A stretch of 64,000 nt of DNA from JACKCP01 sp050253255 (GCA_050253255.1 JBFWJK010000001.1:3726-67725), one strand, 5' to 3'; counted from the stretch's first letter, positions 17,895 through 27,121 are shown. Translations and numbers: made by a program. The notes: generated by a model not told the origin, from the sequence alone.

Positions 17895-19178
17895 CTTATA
17901 TTTCCCTTTAGGCGGGTTAAAATATCCGTGATGAAGATTTTTATAATTTTTTTTAAGGTGTTTTATTAAATTTATAATTCCAAAAGGTATTAAATCATCT
18001 GCATCATTTTCAAACATCTGCCTGAAATAAAGTTTTGGATCATAATTTAAATTTCTCCACTGAATAAAATCAATTTTTAAATCTTCAATTATTTTAAAAA
18101 GCTCTTTCATTTCAGGTTCAGTATCGGTAAATCCGGGCATATTAAGATAATTTACAGAAACAAATTTATTTTTTTTCTTTGCCCTTCTTATGGTTTCAAG
18201 CACATCCTCAAAATCATATCCAGGCCTGAAATATTTCATGTAATACTTTTTCTGAAATGAGTTCATACTTACTCTTATACTGTCAAGCCCTGCATCAAAA
18301 AGCTTTTCCATAATATCTGGAAGGCTTCCGTTCGTATTCATGTTAAGTGTGCCTTTATCAGTTTTTGATCTTATTATTTTTACTGCAGGCAGAATGACCT
18401 CCCAGGCAAGAAGCGGATCGCCTTCACATCCCTGGCCGAAACTCAAGACGCAGTTTTCTACATTTTCTATATGACTTAAAGCAATTTCAGCAATTTCTTC
18501 AGGAGAAGGAGTAAAATCTATTCTGTTCTGACAGCTTGAAATAAATTCATCCTTTTGAAGCGAAATACATCCGAGACAGTTTGCATTACAGACCCTTGAA
18601 GTAGGAAGAGGGGCTTCATATCTTTTAAGAAAAAAATTTTTAGCAGCAGGACATCCCCATTCAAGAGCACATTTTTTTAAGTGGTAAACAAGTCTGTTTT
18701 TGGGAAATATTTTAATTTTTTCGTTTAACCCTTCTTCAACTTTTTCTACAGGCATCAAGGAAAGATTTTGTCTGTCTTCTTTATCTACCTGATAAACAGC
18801 ACTTACAAAATCATCATCAAGACCTCCAACTGCACCATAAGAAAAAAGCGGAAGAGGTTTTGCATCTTCATTTTCATCATAAGCGCAATTCAGAGTAATA
18901 ACATATCCAGGAGAATTGAATGCCGCCACAGGAAAAATTTTTTCATTTTCTTCATAAGGGTTAAACTCAACTATTTCATAGCTTTTCGTTCTGTTGTTGA
19001 ATAAAACAGGAGCCCTGTCAGGCAGAAACATAAGTTCACTGTAATCAGGAATTTTAATTGAATTTTTTTCATTTAAAACATAAAGATCATTTCCTGCCAT
19101 TCCAACAGCAGAATATCCTTCAAGTTCGAAAATTTCTCCTTTTTCATTGGCCACAACAGCGCAAGCTTTATACTTCAT
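17889..19178 (-). CDS. Radical SAM protein of unknown substrate
   Basis: 429 residues. The radical SAM cluster motif CNANCLGC (residues about 197-204) is C-x3-C-x2-C and sits unusually late: about 195 residues of unrecognised N-terminal sequence come first, possibly a beta-rich substrate or scaffold domain. After the motif the core follows the family: LSFGQGCEGDPLL (GGE-like SAM block), LNMNTNGSLPDIMEKLFDAGLDSIRVSMNS, and VSVNYLNMPGFTD. This resembles a desulfobacterial family with no assigned reaction. It overlaps the convergent REC-HDOD gene tail to tail by 6 bases, with no terminator between. Confidence 0.85.
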   Translation of the reverse strand: MKYKACAVVANEKGEIFELEGYSAVGMAGNDLYVLNEKNSIKIPDYSELMFLPDRAPVLFNNRTKSYEIVEFNPYEENEKIFPVAAFNSPGYVITLNCAYDENEDAKPLPLFSYGAVGGLDDDFVSAVYQVDKEDRQNLSLMPVEKVEEGLNEKIKIFPKNRLVYHLKKCALEWGCPAAKNFFLKRYEAPLPTSRVCNANCLGCISLQKDEFISSCQNRIDFTPSPEEIAEIALSHIENVENCVLSFGQGCEGDPLLAWEVILPAVKIIRSKTDKGTLNMNTNGSLPDIMEKLFDAGLDSIRVSMNSFQKKYYMKYFRPGYDFEDVLETIRRAKKKNKFVSVNYLNMPGFTDTEPEMKELFKIIEDLKIDFIQWRNLNYDPKLYFRQMFENDADDLIPFGIINLIKHLKKNYKNLHHGYFNPPKGKYKL

Positions 19179-19285
19179 TTATATCATCCTTAAATCAAAT
19201 AAATAAAAACTATTCTTGTGCTTTATTAGAATAGTTTTATTACTGCAATTAATTTTTAACTTTACCGGATTTTTATCTTTTATTT

Positions 19286-20254
19286 TTAAAAGTCAGGTGT
19301 TTCCTTCATGTCAGGAGGATCAAGCAGAGAAGGTTTTATTTTTTTTATTTTCTTAAGAAGATCATCTGAAATTCTTGAGTTGTAAAATGAAAATACATTT
19401 TTTATCTGGTCTTCATCAAAACCTATGGCATCTTTTAAATTTGAGTTCTGAAAATCCGTATTTTCCAGATCTGCCATATCAAAATCGGCTCTTTCAAGAT
19501 CTGCCCCGGAAAAAACAGAATTTTTTAAACTCGAATTTACAAAAGACGAATTGTTCATTTTTGAATCTGTAAAATCTGTTTCCGAAAGATCAGTTTCTAT
19601 CATAACACAATTCATCATATTTGAGTTTCTTATATTACAGTTTGAAAGATCAGCCTTCCAGAAATATGCATCTTTTACGTCAGCTCCTGAAAGATTTGAA
19701 AATGAAAGATTTGCATCTTCAAAATTTCCCTTTGAAAGATTTGAAAACCTCAGATCGGCCCAGCTTAAATCAGCCCCCCATGCATAGCATCCTGAAAGAT
19801 TACTGTTTCTCAAATCCATATTTCTCAAAAAACAATTGCTTATATCTATTGAACTTACTCCGAAACTGTTGAGTCTTCTTAAATTTCCCCTTATTCTTCT
19901 CGAAGCTTCTTCGCTGTTCCATCCCCTGAAATCATCTATTTCATCCTGGTATCTTCTTTTTTCAACCTTGTTTTTCCCTTTCTGCTGAAGCCAGAAAATA
20001 ACAACACCAAGCATGAAAATATCAAACACAACACCATGGGCTTCTACCATCAGATCCCTTAAAAAACCTACATTATAAAAATCATAATAAAAAGTCAGTC
20101 CTGTTACAAAAAAAAGCGCAAAAACAAAAACAAAACCTGTTATAAGTATGGGATTTGTAATTATTCCTTCATATACATGATAGATATTTTTTATTCTTTC
20201 TGTCTGAAAAATAATTATAAGTAATTTAACTAAGCGATTTTTTCTTTTTATCAT
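19286..20254 (-). CDS. Membrane-anchored pentapeptide-repeat protein
   Basis: 322 residues. Two membrane helices near residues 33-53 and 74-90 (ITGFVFVFALFFVTGL; GVVFDIFMLGVVIFWLQ) are followed by a charged linker and about 28 consecutive pentapeptide repeats (A(D/N)Lxx; for example SNLSG, ADLSW, ADLRF, SNLSK, ANLSF) from about residue 135 to 290. The repeat region should fold as a right-handed quadrilateral beta-helix on the cytosolic side. Such proteins can mimic DNA or act as scaffolds; the gyrase-protecting Qnr type lacks the membrane anchor, so no function is assigned. Stands alone on the minus strand. Confidence 0.88.
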   Translation of the reverse strand: MIKRKNRLVKLLIIIFQTERIKNIYHVYEGIITNPILITGFVFVFALFFVTGLTFYYDFYNVGFLRDLMVEAHGVVFDIFMLGVVIFWLQQKGKNKVEKRRYQDEIDDFRGWNSEEASRRIRGNLRRLNSFGVSSIDISNCFLRNMDLRNSNLSGCYAWGADLSWADLRFSNLSKGNFEDANLSFSNLSGADVKDAYFWKADLSNCNIRNSNMMNCVMIETDLSETDFTDSKMNNSSFVNSSLKNSVFSGADLERADFDMADLENTDFQNSNLKDAIGFDEDQIKNVFSFYNSRISDDLLKKIKKIKPSLLDPPDMKETPDF

Positions 20255-20353
20255 CTATTTTCTTCTTTATAGTTTGAAATTAAAATAAATATTGTATTTT
20301 ATAATATTAACCTATATTGTGTACTGCTTTTAATTTAACAAAAAGAGAAGGTT

Positions 20354-20668
20354 ATGAAAGAACTTAAAAATTTTCAGAAAAAGTATCTAAAAGGGCTGGC
20401 ACACAATCTAAAACCCGTCGTTTTTTTAGGCCAGAACGGCGTTACACTTAATTTTCTCGAATCTGTAAACCAGGCTCTTGAAAAACACGAACTTATAAAA
20501 ATAAAATTCATTGATTACAAAGAAAAAGAATTTAAAACTAAAATATGCGAATCAATAGTTAAGGAAACAAAGGCTTATTATGTATCTCTTATAGGTCATA
20601 CTCTTATTTTATACAGAAAAAGCAGCGACGAAAAAAACCGTAAAATAAAACTTCCGCAAAACGAATAA
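20354..20668 (+). CDS. yhbY: YhbY-family (CRM domain) RNA-binding protein
   Basis: 104 residues forming one CRM domain. The conserved LKGLAHNLKPVVFLGQNGVT (with the GxxG-type RNA loop) and the C-terminal VSLIGHTLILYRKS, which matches the G-x-x-x-x-LYR ending of YhbY proteins, are clear. YhbY associates with pre-50S ribosomal particles in other bacteria. Start ATG 20354 with an AGAAGG site. Convergent with the lytic transglycosylase gene, with a shared stem-loop. Confidence 0.92.
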   Translation: MKELKNFQKKYLKGLAHNLKPVVFLGQNGVTLNFLESVNQALEKHELIKIKFIDYKEKEFKTKICESIVKETKAYYVSLIGHTLILYRKSSDEKNRKIKLPQNE

Positions 20669-20672
20669 TATA

Positions 20673-20703
20673 ATCTGAATTGAGAAGATAACTCAATTCA
20701 GAT
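20673..20703. terminator. Stem-loop shared by convergent yhbY and transglycosylase genes
   Basis: Perfect 12-bp stem ATCTGAATTGAG / CTCAATTCAGAT with a 7-base loop. On the minus strand it includes the last codons of the transglycosylase. A TTTTTT run follows about 11 bases downstream on the plus strand. Confidence 0.7.
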
Positions 20704-21280
20704 GCTGCTCTTTTTTATACCTGAAATAGTATGAATTCACTTTTTTTATATAATTTCTGGTTTCTGAAAACGGCGGAATTCCGTTATATCTGCTGACGTT
20801 TCCAGGTCCTGCATTATATGCTGCAAGAGCAAGATTTACGTCGCCTTTATATATATCCAAAAGTTTTTTCAGGTATTTTGAACCGGCCATTATGTTTTCT
20901 GAAGGGTCAAAAGGGTTTTTTACCTTGTATTTTTTTATCACCGAAGGCATCAGCTGCATCAGACCCTTTGCTCCTTTTTTTGAAACAGCATTTTTTATAA
21001 AACTTGATTCAGCTTTAATAACAGCCTTTATAAGTTCCTTTTCAACAGAAGTCACTACAGAAACGTATTTCAAAATATTGTTAAGATGAGTATCCGTAAC
21101 AAAAAATCCGTATCCATCTTTTGAATCCGACTCCTTCATGTAAAATTTATAATCAGGTGATGTCGGAGTATTTGTAAAAGACAGAATTCCGTTTTCATCC
21201 ACATAAACATAAATATCCGAATATGCCTGTGAATAAATTATCAACATAAAAAAAACAATAAAATACAAACACTTAACCAT
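20693..21280 (-). CDS. Lytic transglycosylase (SLT family) with DUF4124-like N-terminus
   Basis: 195 residues. A signal peptide (1-20) is followed by a short DUF4124-like module (DIYVYVDENGILSFTNTP, about 22-40) and a lysozyme-like SLT domain from about 70. Catalytic Glu91 is in KAESSF, followed by SKKGAKGLMQLMP and LALAAYNAGPGNVSRYNGIPPFSET, the hallmark motifs of family 1 transglycosylases. It would cleave peptidoglycan glycan strands in the periplasm, yielding anhydromuropeptides. Located 24 bases after the PHP-UvrD gene's stop side, with its own start, all on the minus strand. Confidence 0.92.
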   Translation of the reverse strand: MVKCLYFIVFFMLIIYSQAYSDIYVYVDENGILSFTNTPTSPDYKFYMKESDSKDGYGFFVTDTHLNNILKYVSVVTSVEKELIKAVIKAESSFIKNAVSKKGAKGLMQLMPSVIKKYKVKNPFDPSENIMAGSKYLKKLLDIYKGDVNLALAAYNAGPGNVSRYNGIPPFSETRNYIKKVNSYYFRYKKEQHLN

Positions 21281-21304
21281 TTTATAAACAACCTCTCCAA
21301 ATAA

Positions 21305-24300
21305 TCAGAAAAACTTTAGCTGATTATCCCTTTTTACACTATTTTTAATAATATTTTTAACAGTTTTTTTATTTTTCAGATTATCTTCTAGATCATTTAA
21401 AAAAACCGAAGGAGAAGTTTTTTCAGTTTTACCGAAAAATTTAATCTGACCGGGTCTTAAAACATAAAGTCTTTGTTTTGCTCTGGTAAGACCTACATAA
21501 AAAAGTCTTCTTTCTTCATCTGATTTTTCTGACTCACCATTTTTTATAAAAGGAATATTTCCGTTAAAACAGTTCGGAATAAAAACAGCTTCAAATTCAA
21601 GTCCTTTTGAAGCATGAAGAGTCATAAGCCTCACCTTTTCACCTTTGATTCCAATATCTGATATTTTCATAAGTTTAATTTTTGTCAAAAAATCACTTAT
21701 ACCACTAAATTCATTAGAAAATTTAACAATATAATCAATTTTATCCATAAACGAATAATCTTTTTTAAATTTCTCAAGATCAGTATTTTCCATAAGATAA
21801 TAAATTATTTCATTAATTTTTTTGTTCTCTGCATCAACTCTTATTTTATTTAATTTATTATAAATTTTTTCATTTACTCTAATATTTTCCTCAATATTCA
21901 TAATCTCATTTTTTATGTTAAAAGGTCTTAAAACAAGATCTGAAATATCAGGCTCCCTAACAATCATTTTCAAGTATGAAAAAAGTTTTTTAAGACCTGT
22001 TTCTTCACTTAAATTTTTTTCATTAATACTGGAAAAAGGAATGGAATTTTCTTCCAGAACAGATGAAATTACAGACATTTCCTTTTTTGTTCTGCATAAA
22101 ACTGCAATATCAGAAAATGAAAAACTGCTTATATCCTTGAAGTTTTTTTTGTAGGTAATTAAAGAGTCAGTTCCTCCCACAAGATTTTGAATTTCATCTG
22201 CTATAAATTTAGCCTGGAGTTTTTCAGAATCTGACACAATAATATTTATAAATTTTTCACCTTTGATGCCGGAATAGACCTTATTTCTTTTATTTTCAGA
22301 ATCAATTTTTTCTATTACCTGAAAAGAGGCATCAATGATTGTCTCACTTGATCTGTAGTTTTTTACAAGATTAATTTTTTCAACATCTTCAAAATCTTTT
22401 GAAAACCTTGTTATAAAGTCAGTCAAAGCACCTCTGAATCCATATACAGACTGATCAGGATCTCCTATAGCGAATACAGAAGAAGAATTGTCTGTTAATT
22501 TTTTTATTATTTCGTACTGAATTTCATTGAGATCCTGATATTCATCTATTAAAAAGCAATTGTATTTTTTCTTTACCAAATTTCTAAATTCTTCATTTTC
22601 ATTTTTTTTGAGAAAATTTATCAAAATATCATCATAATCTATTAAATTATTTATTCTTTTTATTTGTTCATATTTACTGATTATTTCATAAAAATCGTAA
22701 TCTTTTTGTATAAAAAAATCAGATGACTGTTTTATTTTTGAAAGAAAGGCTTCCACTTCAGTGTATTTTGTTGTTTCAGAGTATTTTTTACAAAGATTTT
22801 TAAGAATATATTTTTTGGAAGTATCGTCTATAATATTGAAATCATTATCTTCTTCAAAACTTAATGCAAAACTGTGAAAAGTTCCTGTAAAAGGTTTTTT
22901 ATCGTATTTCCTCTTTGCTATTCTTTCCTTCATTTCATTGGCTGCCTTTACTGTAAATGTTATTGCAGCAATATTTTCGGGATTGAATTTTTCTTTTTCA
23001 CAAAGATGAAAAAATCTGTTTGTAAGACATGTTGTTTTTCCGGTTCCAGGACCTGCGGTTACGACAATATTTTTTGATTTTGAAGTAACAGCCTTTAACT
23101 GCTGGGTGTTAAGTTCTTTATTTTCAGTAATTTCTTTTTTTTCATCTTTTTTTTCATTGAAAAGATTTTTTGCTTTTGAAAAATGATCTTCATTTTTTTT
23201 ATATTCAAAAACTTTTGAATCTTTATTTATTTTTTTGAAAAAGCTTTTCTGTCCTTTTGAAAGAAATGAATCCAGCTCCTTTTCATCGAAAATTTTTACC
23301 TTTCCAAATTCTCCGTCATATCCCGGGCTGATATTTAAATTTTTATTTCTCATTCTTGATATTGCTTCAGATAAAAGAGGAATATCTGTCCTGTCCAGAA
23401 TTTCCTTTTCACAGTTCCACAGAGCATCAAATTCTGAGCCTGCTTCTTTTATAACCTTTTCATAAAGAGACTGAACCTTTTTTGTATTGGGACCTGTTTT
23501 TGATATTTCTGACAATATATCTGTAAGAGGGACAATGCTCTTAAATGAAGGCGAGTCAATTTTTATCTGTTCAATATCCTTTCTGTCTGAAAGTTCAATT
23601 ATCCTGTAATAAACACCAAGAGTTAGATTTTTACCGCATACAGGACAAATTCCCTTATTTTTTAATGTTTCCATCGGAGAAAGGCATATATTGCATTTTC
23701 TGTGGCCGTCAAAATGATATTTTCCCTCTTCAGGAAAAAACTCATAGGTTCCCTTAAACCTGCTTTTATCCTTGTTTTTAAGAGCATTTTTCATTTCAAA
23801 AAAAGACATTTCACAGTCAAAAATATTTGCTTCTCTTCCAAGTTTTCCGGGTGAATGTGCATCGGAATTTGAAATAAGACTGTATTTATCGAGATCAGAA
23901 ATAAAAAAATTCATGTCCGGGTCAGAAGAAAGTCCTGTTTCGAGAGCAAAAATTTCTGAGCTAAGATCTTCGTAGCATTCTTCTATTTTATCAAAGCCCG
24001 ATTTTGATCCGAACAGCGAAAACCATGGAGTCCATATATGTGCAGGAACAAGAAAACCCCTTTCATCTGTTTCAAGTACTATTTCAAGAAGATCCCTTGA
24101 ATCAAGGCCAAGTATAGGCCTTCCGTCTGATTTTATGTTTCCTATTGCATCCAGTTTTGAATTGAATTTTTTCACTGATTCAAGTGACGGAAAATATACG
24201 AGGTTGTGAATTTTTCTTACTTTTCCGTTTTTTTTGTAAATAGAGCTTATTTCAGCCTGAAGCATAAATCTTATTGTATGGTTAAAAGATTTGTTAACTT

Positions 24301-24532
24301 CATCCTTTAAATTTTTTTCAATATCTTTTTTTAATACAAAAAGACCTGAAGATTTATCCTCCAAAAGTTTTGATTCGAGCTCCTCAAACCATGCAGGATG
24401 TGTAAAATCACCTGTTCCGACAACGTTTATCCCTTTTTTTGAAGCATAAATATAATTTGTTTCAAGATCGGAATTTTTTGCTGTCGCCATTGAATATTTT
24501 GAATGTATGTGAAGATCTGCCAGAAATTTCAT
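21305..24532 (-). CDS. PHP-domain / UvrD-type helicase fusion
   Basis: 1075 residues with two enzymes in one chain. Residues about 1-270 form a PHP phosphoesterase domain (COG1379-like): DLHIHSKYS, GTGDFTHP, LISNSDAHSP. A Cys4 zinc ribbon (CNICLSPM..CPVCGKNL) follows near 283-302. From about 470 a superfamily-1 helicase begins: Q-motif LNTQQLKAV, Walker A TAGPGTGKTT (about 490), Walker B FLIDEYQDLNEIQYE (about 660), GDPDQSVYGFRGA, the motif V-like LMTLHASKGLEFE (about 966) and the motif VI GLTRAKQRLYVL (about 1015). The helicase should be 3'-5' on DNA; the PHP part may be a nuclease. This fusion exists in other Desulfobacterota, but its pathway is unassigned. Confidence 0.9.
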   Translation of the reverse strand: MKFLADLHIHSKYSMATAKNSDLETNYIYASKKGINVVGTGDFTHPAWFEELESKLLEDKSSGLFVLKKDIEKNLKDEVNKSFNHTIRFMLQAEISSIYKKNGKVRKIHNLVYFPSLESVKKFNSKLDAIGNIKSDGRPILGLDSRDLLEIVLETDERGFLVPAHIWTPWFSLFGSKSGFDKIEECYEDLSSEIFALETGLSSDPDMNFFISDLDKYSLISNSDAHSPGKLGREANIFDCEMSFFEMKNALKNKDKSRFKGTYEFFPEEGKYHFDGHRKCNICLSPMETLKNKGICPVCGKNLTLGVYYRIIELSDRKDIEQIKIDSPSFKSIVPLTDILSEISKTGPNTKKVQSLYEKVIKEAGSEFDALWNCEKEILDRTDIPLLSEAISRMRNKNLNISPGYDGEFGKVKIFDEKELDSFLSKGQKSFFKKINKDSKVFEYKKNEDHFSKAKNLFNEKKDEKKEITENKELNTQQLKAVTSKSKNIVVTAGPGTGKTTCLTNRFFHLCEKEKFNPENIAAITFTVKAANEMKERIAKRKYDKKPFTGTFHSFALSFEEDNDFNIIDDTSKKYILKNLCKKYSETTKYTEVEAFLSKIKQSSDFFIQKDYDFYEIISKYEQIKRINNLIDYDDILINFLKKNENEEFRNLVKKKYNCFLIDEYQDLNEIQYEIIKKLTDNSSSVFAIGDPDQSVYGFRGALTDFITRFSKDFEDVEKINLVKNYRSSETIIDASFQVIEKIDSENKRNKVYSGIKGEKFINIIVSDSEKLQAKFIADEIQNLVGGTDSLITYKKNFKDISSFSFSDIAVLCRTKKEMSVISSVLEENSIPFSSINEKNLSEETGLKKLFSYLKMIVREPDISDLVLRPFNIKNEIMNIEENIRVNEKIYNKLNKIRVDAENKKINEIIYYLMENTDLEKFKKDYSFMDKIDYIVKFSNEFSGISDFLTKIKLMKISDIGIKGEKVRLMTLHASKGLEFEAVFIPNCFNGNIPFIKNGESEKSDEERRLFYVGLTRAKQRLYVLRPGQIKFFGKTEKTSPSVFLNDLEDNLKNKKTVKNIIKNSVKRDNQLKFF

Positions 24533-24579
24533 ATTATTATTGCCTTATAAGCCTGTTATTATATATTCTTAATGTTTGT

Positions 24580-24664
24580 ACCTAAATTGGGTGTTTCATA
24601 TTTTTAAATAGAAATTTTTTCAATTATTCAAGGTCTTTATATTTAAAAATCACTCAGTTCAGGC
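24580..24664. repeat. Palindromic repeat element (family member 2)
   Basis: An 85-base element bounded by inverted ends: left ACCTAAATTGGGTG, right CACTCAGTTCAGGC, whose complement reads GCCTGAACTGAGTG. Both arms continue into AT-rich pairing (TATTTTTAAATA / TATATTTAAAAAT). It lies between the divergent PHP-UvrD and rdgC genes. The same termini occur at 61053-61249. Confidence 0.65.
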
Positions 24665-24704
24665 TGTGTCTAATAATCGTACTCACCTGTAAAAGGAGTT
24701 AACC

Positions 24705-25325
24705 ATGGGTCTTCTAACCTCAACATCTTCCTTTTTAAGATATAAGATTGATGATGAATCACAAGAACTTTCTTTGGAAAAAATAAGACTCTGTCTTAAA
24801 GAAAACCAGTTTCCAGAAATTGCAGATTCAGAAATATCAGAACCTGTTTCAGGATGGACAAGCTATGAAAATCATTTTGATCCAGACTTTGAATCAGACC
24901 ATATAAAATATGGGAATTATATAGTTTTCTGTTTAAGAATAGATAAAAAATCAGTTCCTAAAAAAATAATTGACAAACACATGGTCCTTGAATCAAAAAA
25001 AATAATGCAGGAAACAAACAAGGATTATCTTTCAAAAAATGAAAAAAGAAAATTAAAAGAAGATATTCTTTTAAGACTGAGCCTTCAGATGCCTTCTGTT
25101 CCGGACGTTTATGATGTTTTATGGATGCCTGAAAAAAAGGAGGTTATTTTTTTTACCACCCAGAAGAGCGTTAATGAAATTTTTGAAACACTTTTCAGAC
25201 TTACATTCAAAACTTCAATTGTTCGTCTTTTCCCATACACAAGGGTTTATTTCGATGACGGTATTTCTGATGTTAAAAAAGATTTATTTTACTCTTCATC
25301 ACATATAAATATTCAGGAGTCTTAA
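24705..25325 (+). CDS. rdgC: RdgC-like recombination-associated protein, short form
   Basis: 206 residues resembling the N-terminal two thirds of RdgC, a ring-forming DNA-binding protein that limits RecA activity. Seen: the MGLLTSTSSFLRYKI start, a segment WTSYENHFD, VFCLRIDKKSVPKKIIDKH, the EKRKLKEDILLRL helix and PDVYDVLWMPEKKEVIFFTTQKS, in the order of the family. Escherichia coli RdgC has 303 residues; this one stops earlier, at the junction with the next gene. Good AAAGGAG site before ATG 24705. Its stop codon is immediately followed by the start of the next gene, and the neighbours dnaN and gyrB are replication genes. Confidence 0.75.
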   Translation: MGLLTSTSSFLRYKIDDESQELSLEKIRLCLKENQFPEIADSEISEPVSGWTSYENHFDPDFESDHIKYGNYIVFCLRIDKKSVPKKIIDKHMVLESKKIMQETNKDYLSKNEKRKLKEDILLRLSLQMPSVPDVYDVLWMPEKKEVIFFTTQKSVNEIFETLFRLTFKTSIVRLFPYTRVYFDDGISDVKKDLFYSSSHINIQES

Positions 25326-25868
25326 ATGATAGATATTGCTGTTGCATACAACAAATACAAATTTGCAGGTTTTGAATTTTTGACATGGCTCTGGTTTGTA
25401 ACTGAAACAAAACCTGGAATAATTGAAGATATTTCACCTGAAATTAAAGATTTCTCTATAAATGATAAAATTGTAATTGAAAATTTCAAAGAGGATTCAA
25501 CAGAAAAAATAACTATAAACGGTGACAAGGCCAACCTTGATGAAGGAATCCTTGCAATCAAGAAAGGAGCTCTTGTTACAGAGCTTAAAATTATTTTTAA
25601 GACAGGAGATGATATTGAGGTAAAATCTCTTATAAAAGGTGAAAGTCTCGATATTTCAGGATTCAATGTTTTAAAATACAAATTTTCAACTGCACCTGAG
25701 GAAATTGAAGGATCTGTGATTGAAAAGGTATACTTTTTAGAGTTATTGACAAACCTTGTTGATAAACTTTTCCAGAAATTCATTTTACTAAGAATTTCAG
25801 ACGAATGGAAAAATGGTGAATTGTCAAAAATAAGTCAGTGGATTGAAAAAAGAACCGGTAGTTATTGA
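25326..25868 (+). CDS. Protein coupled to rdgC, possibly its detached C-terminal half
   Basis: 180 residues, not firmly recognised. It begins at the base after the rdgC stop codon (TAA then ATG), with its own AGGAG site inside rdgC. The segment FEFLTWLWFVTE near residue 16 recalls the C-terminal region of longer RdgC homologues; the middle (VIENFKEDSTEKITINGDKANLDEG, KGALVTELKIIF) is mostly beta, and the end is helical. An adjacent gene encoding a second part or partner of RdgC is the simplest idea; this is inference from position and one motif. dnaN follows after 131 bases. Confidence 0.55.
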   Translation: MIDIAVAYNKYKFAGFEFLTWLWFVTETKPGIIEDISPEIKDFSINDKIVIENFKEDSTEKITINGDKANLDEGILAIKKGALVTELKIIFKTGDDIEVKSLIKGESLDISGFNVLKYKFSTAPEEIEGSVIEKVYFLELLTNLVDKLFQKFILLRISDEWKNGELSKISQWIEKRTGSY

Positions 25869-25999
25869 CATAAAAAAATTGGTTATAAAAAAAGTTCAAA
25901 TTTTAATAAATTTATTGTAAATAAAATAGCAAATAAAAACAAAGATTTAAAAGACTAATAGACAAGTTGACAAACCATATAAATAAAAGGTTTTAAAAT

Positions 26000-27121
26000 A
26001 TGAAAATAAAAATAGAAAAGAACAGAATAAAAAAGGTACTTGAAAAAATACAGGGAATGACAAGTCAGAAAACTTCTCTTCAGATAACAAAAAATGTAAT
26101 TATAGAAACTGTCTCTGATAAGGAAATTTCTGTTAAAGCAACTGATCTTACATCTGAATATTTCTGTACTATGGAAGCTGAAGTTGAAACTAAAGGTGTA
26201 ATTGCAGTTAACTCAAAAAAATTTTTTGATATTGTCAAATATTTTCCCGAAGATTTTATTCCTGTTGAAGAAATTGATTTTCAATGGATTAAAATTGGAA
26301 CAGAAGATGTTTTTTTTCATCTGGTTGGAGCATCACCTGAAGATTTTCCAGGCATATCTTTGAAATTTGATTCTGATTTTTTTGAAACAGATTCAGTTTC
26401 ATTTAAAAAAATGATTGGAGCAGGAAATTCAATACATCCTGAGGCAAATGAGCTGAGATCATTTATTTTGGGTATAAATATTTCTTTTTTAAACATGGAT
26501 AACTCCTCCTCTCTTAAGATGTTTTCCACAGATACAAAAAGAATTGTAAAAACAGAAATTAGAAGTGAATCTTTAATCCCTGATGAACTTAATTCAAAAT
26601 CAGTTCTTCTTCCTAAAAAAGTTATTCCTGATTTGATAAAATTTATTGACGAAGAAAAGGTAAAAATAAGTTTTACACCTGAATTATTAACTGTTAATCA
26701 GGATAGAGAATTTTATTCTGTCAATCTTCTTGAAGGAGATTTTCCTGACTGCAGCGGTCTTATAGTTCCCGATGAACAGTATGGAATAGAAATAGATAAA
26801 TATATTTTAAACGATATTCTTCAGAGGGTATCTATAGTTGCTGATGATAAGACCCCTATCGTTTTTTTTAAATTTTCAGACAATACTCTTACAATAGCCT
26901 CCAGCAACCCCGAACTTGGCGAAGCAAAAGAATCAACCGGAATAGTTTTCGAAAGAGAAGGTTTTGAAACAGCTTTCAATGCAAGATATATTCTGGATAT
27001 ACTGAAGGATATTCAGGATGATTCCATAATACTTTATTTGAAAAATAAAGATACTCATTGTATTATTAAGGGCTTGGAAAATACAGATTATGCAGCGGCC
27101 ATAATGCCCATAAAAATTTAA
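26000..27121 (+). CDS. dnaN: DNA polymerase III beta subunit (sliding clamp)
   Basis: 373 residues forming the three repeated clamp domains. Seen: the N-terminus MKIKIEKNRIKKVLEKIQGM, the LEITKNV-like block (SLQITKNVIIETV), DSVSFKKMIGAG, the central STDTKRIVKT, LLPKKVIPDLIKF, and the C-terminal end DYAAAIMPIKI, the equivalent of the invariant MPM(R/K)L. As a dimeric ring it tethers polymerase III to DNA. It is followed 17 bases later by gyrB, so the pair is one transcript. dnaA, the usual upstream neighbour, is absent; rdgC stands there instead. No DnaA boxes were seen in the 131 bases upstream. Confidence 0.96.
   Translation: MKIKIEKNRIKKVLEKIQGMTSQKTSLQITKNVIIETVSDKEISVKATDLTSEYFCTMEAEVETKGVIAVNSKKFFDIVKYFPEDFIPVEEIDFQWIKIGTEDVFFHLVGASPEDFPGISLKFDSDFFETDSVSFKKMIGAGNSIHPEANELRSFILGINISFLNMDNSSSLKMFSTDTKRIVKTEIRSESLIPDELNSKSVLLPKKVIPDLIKFIDEEKVKISFTPELLTVNQDREFYSVNLLEGDFPDCSGLIVPDEQYGIEIDKYILNDILQRVSIVADDKTPIVFFKFSDNTLTIASSNPELGEAKESTGIVFEREGFETAFNARYILDILKDIQDDSIILYLKNKDTHCIIKGLENTDYAAAIMPIKI

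Noticed and set aside
25863..25990. TTGACA promoters before dnaN
   Set aside because: Two TTGACA elements are present but no -10 at a 16-18 base distance fits.
25869..25999. oriC upstream of dnaN
   Set aside because: The stretch is AT-rich but has no TTATCCACA-type DnaA boxes and is short.
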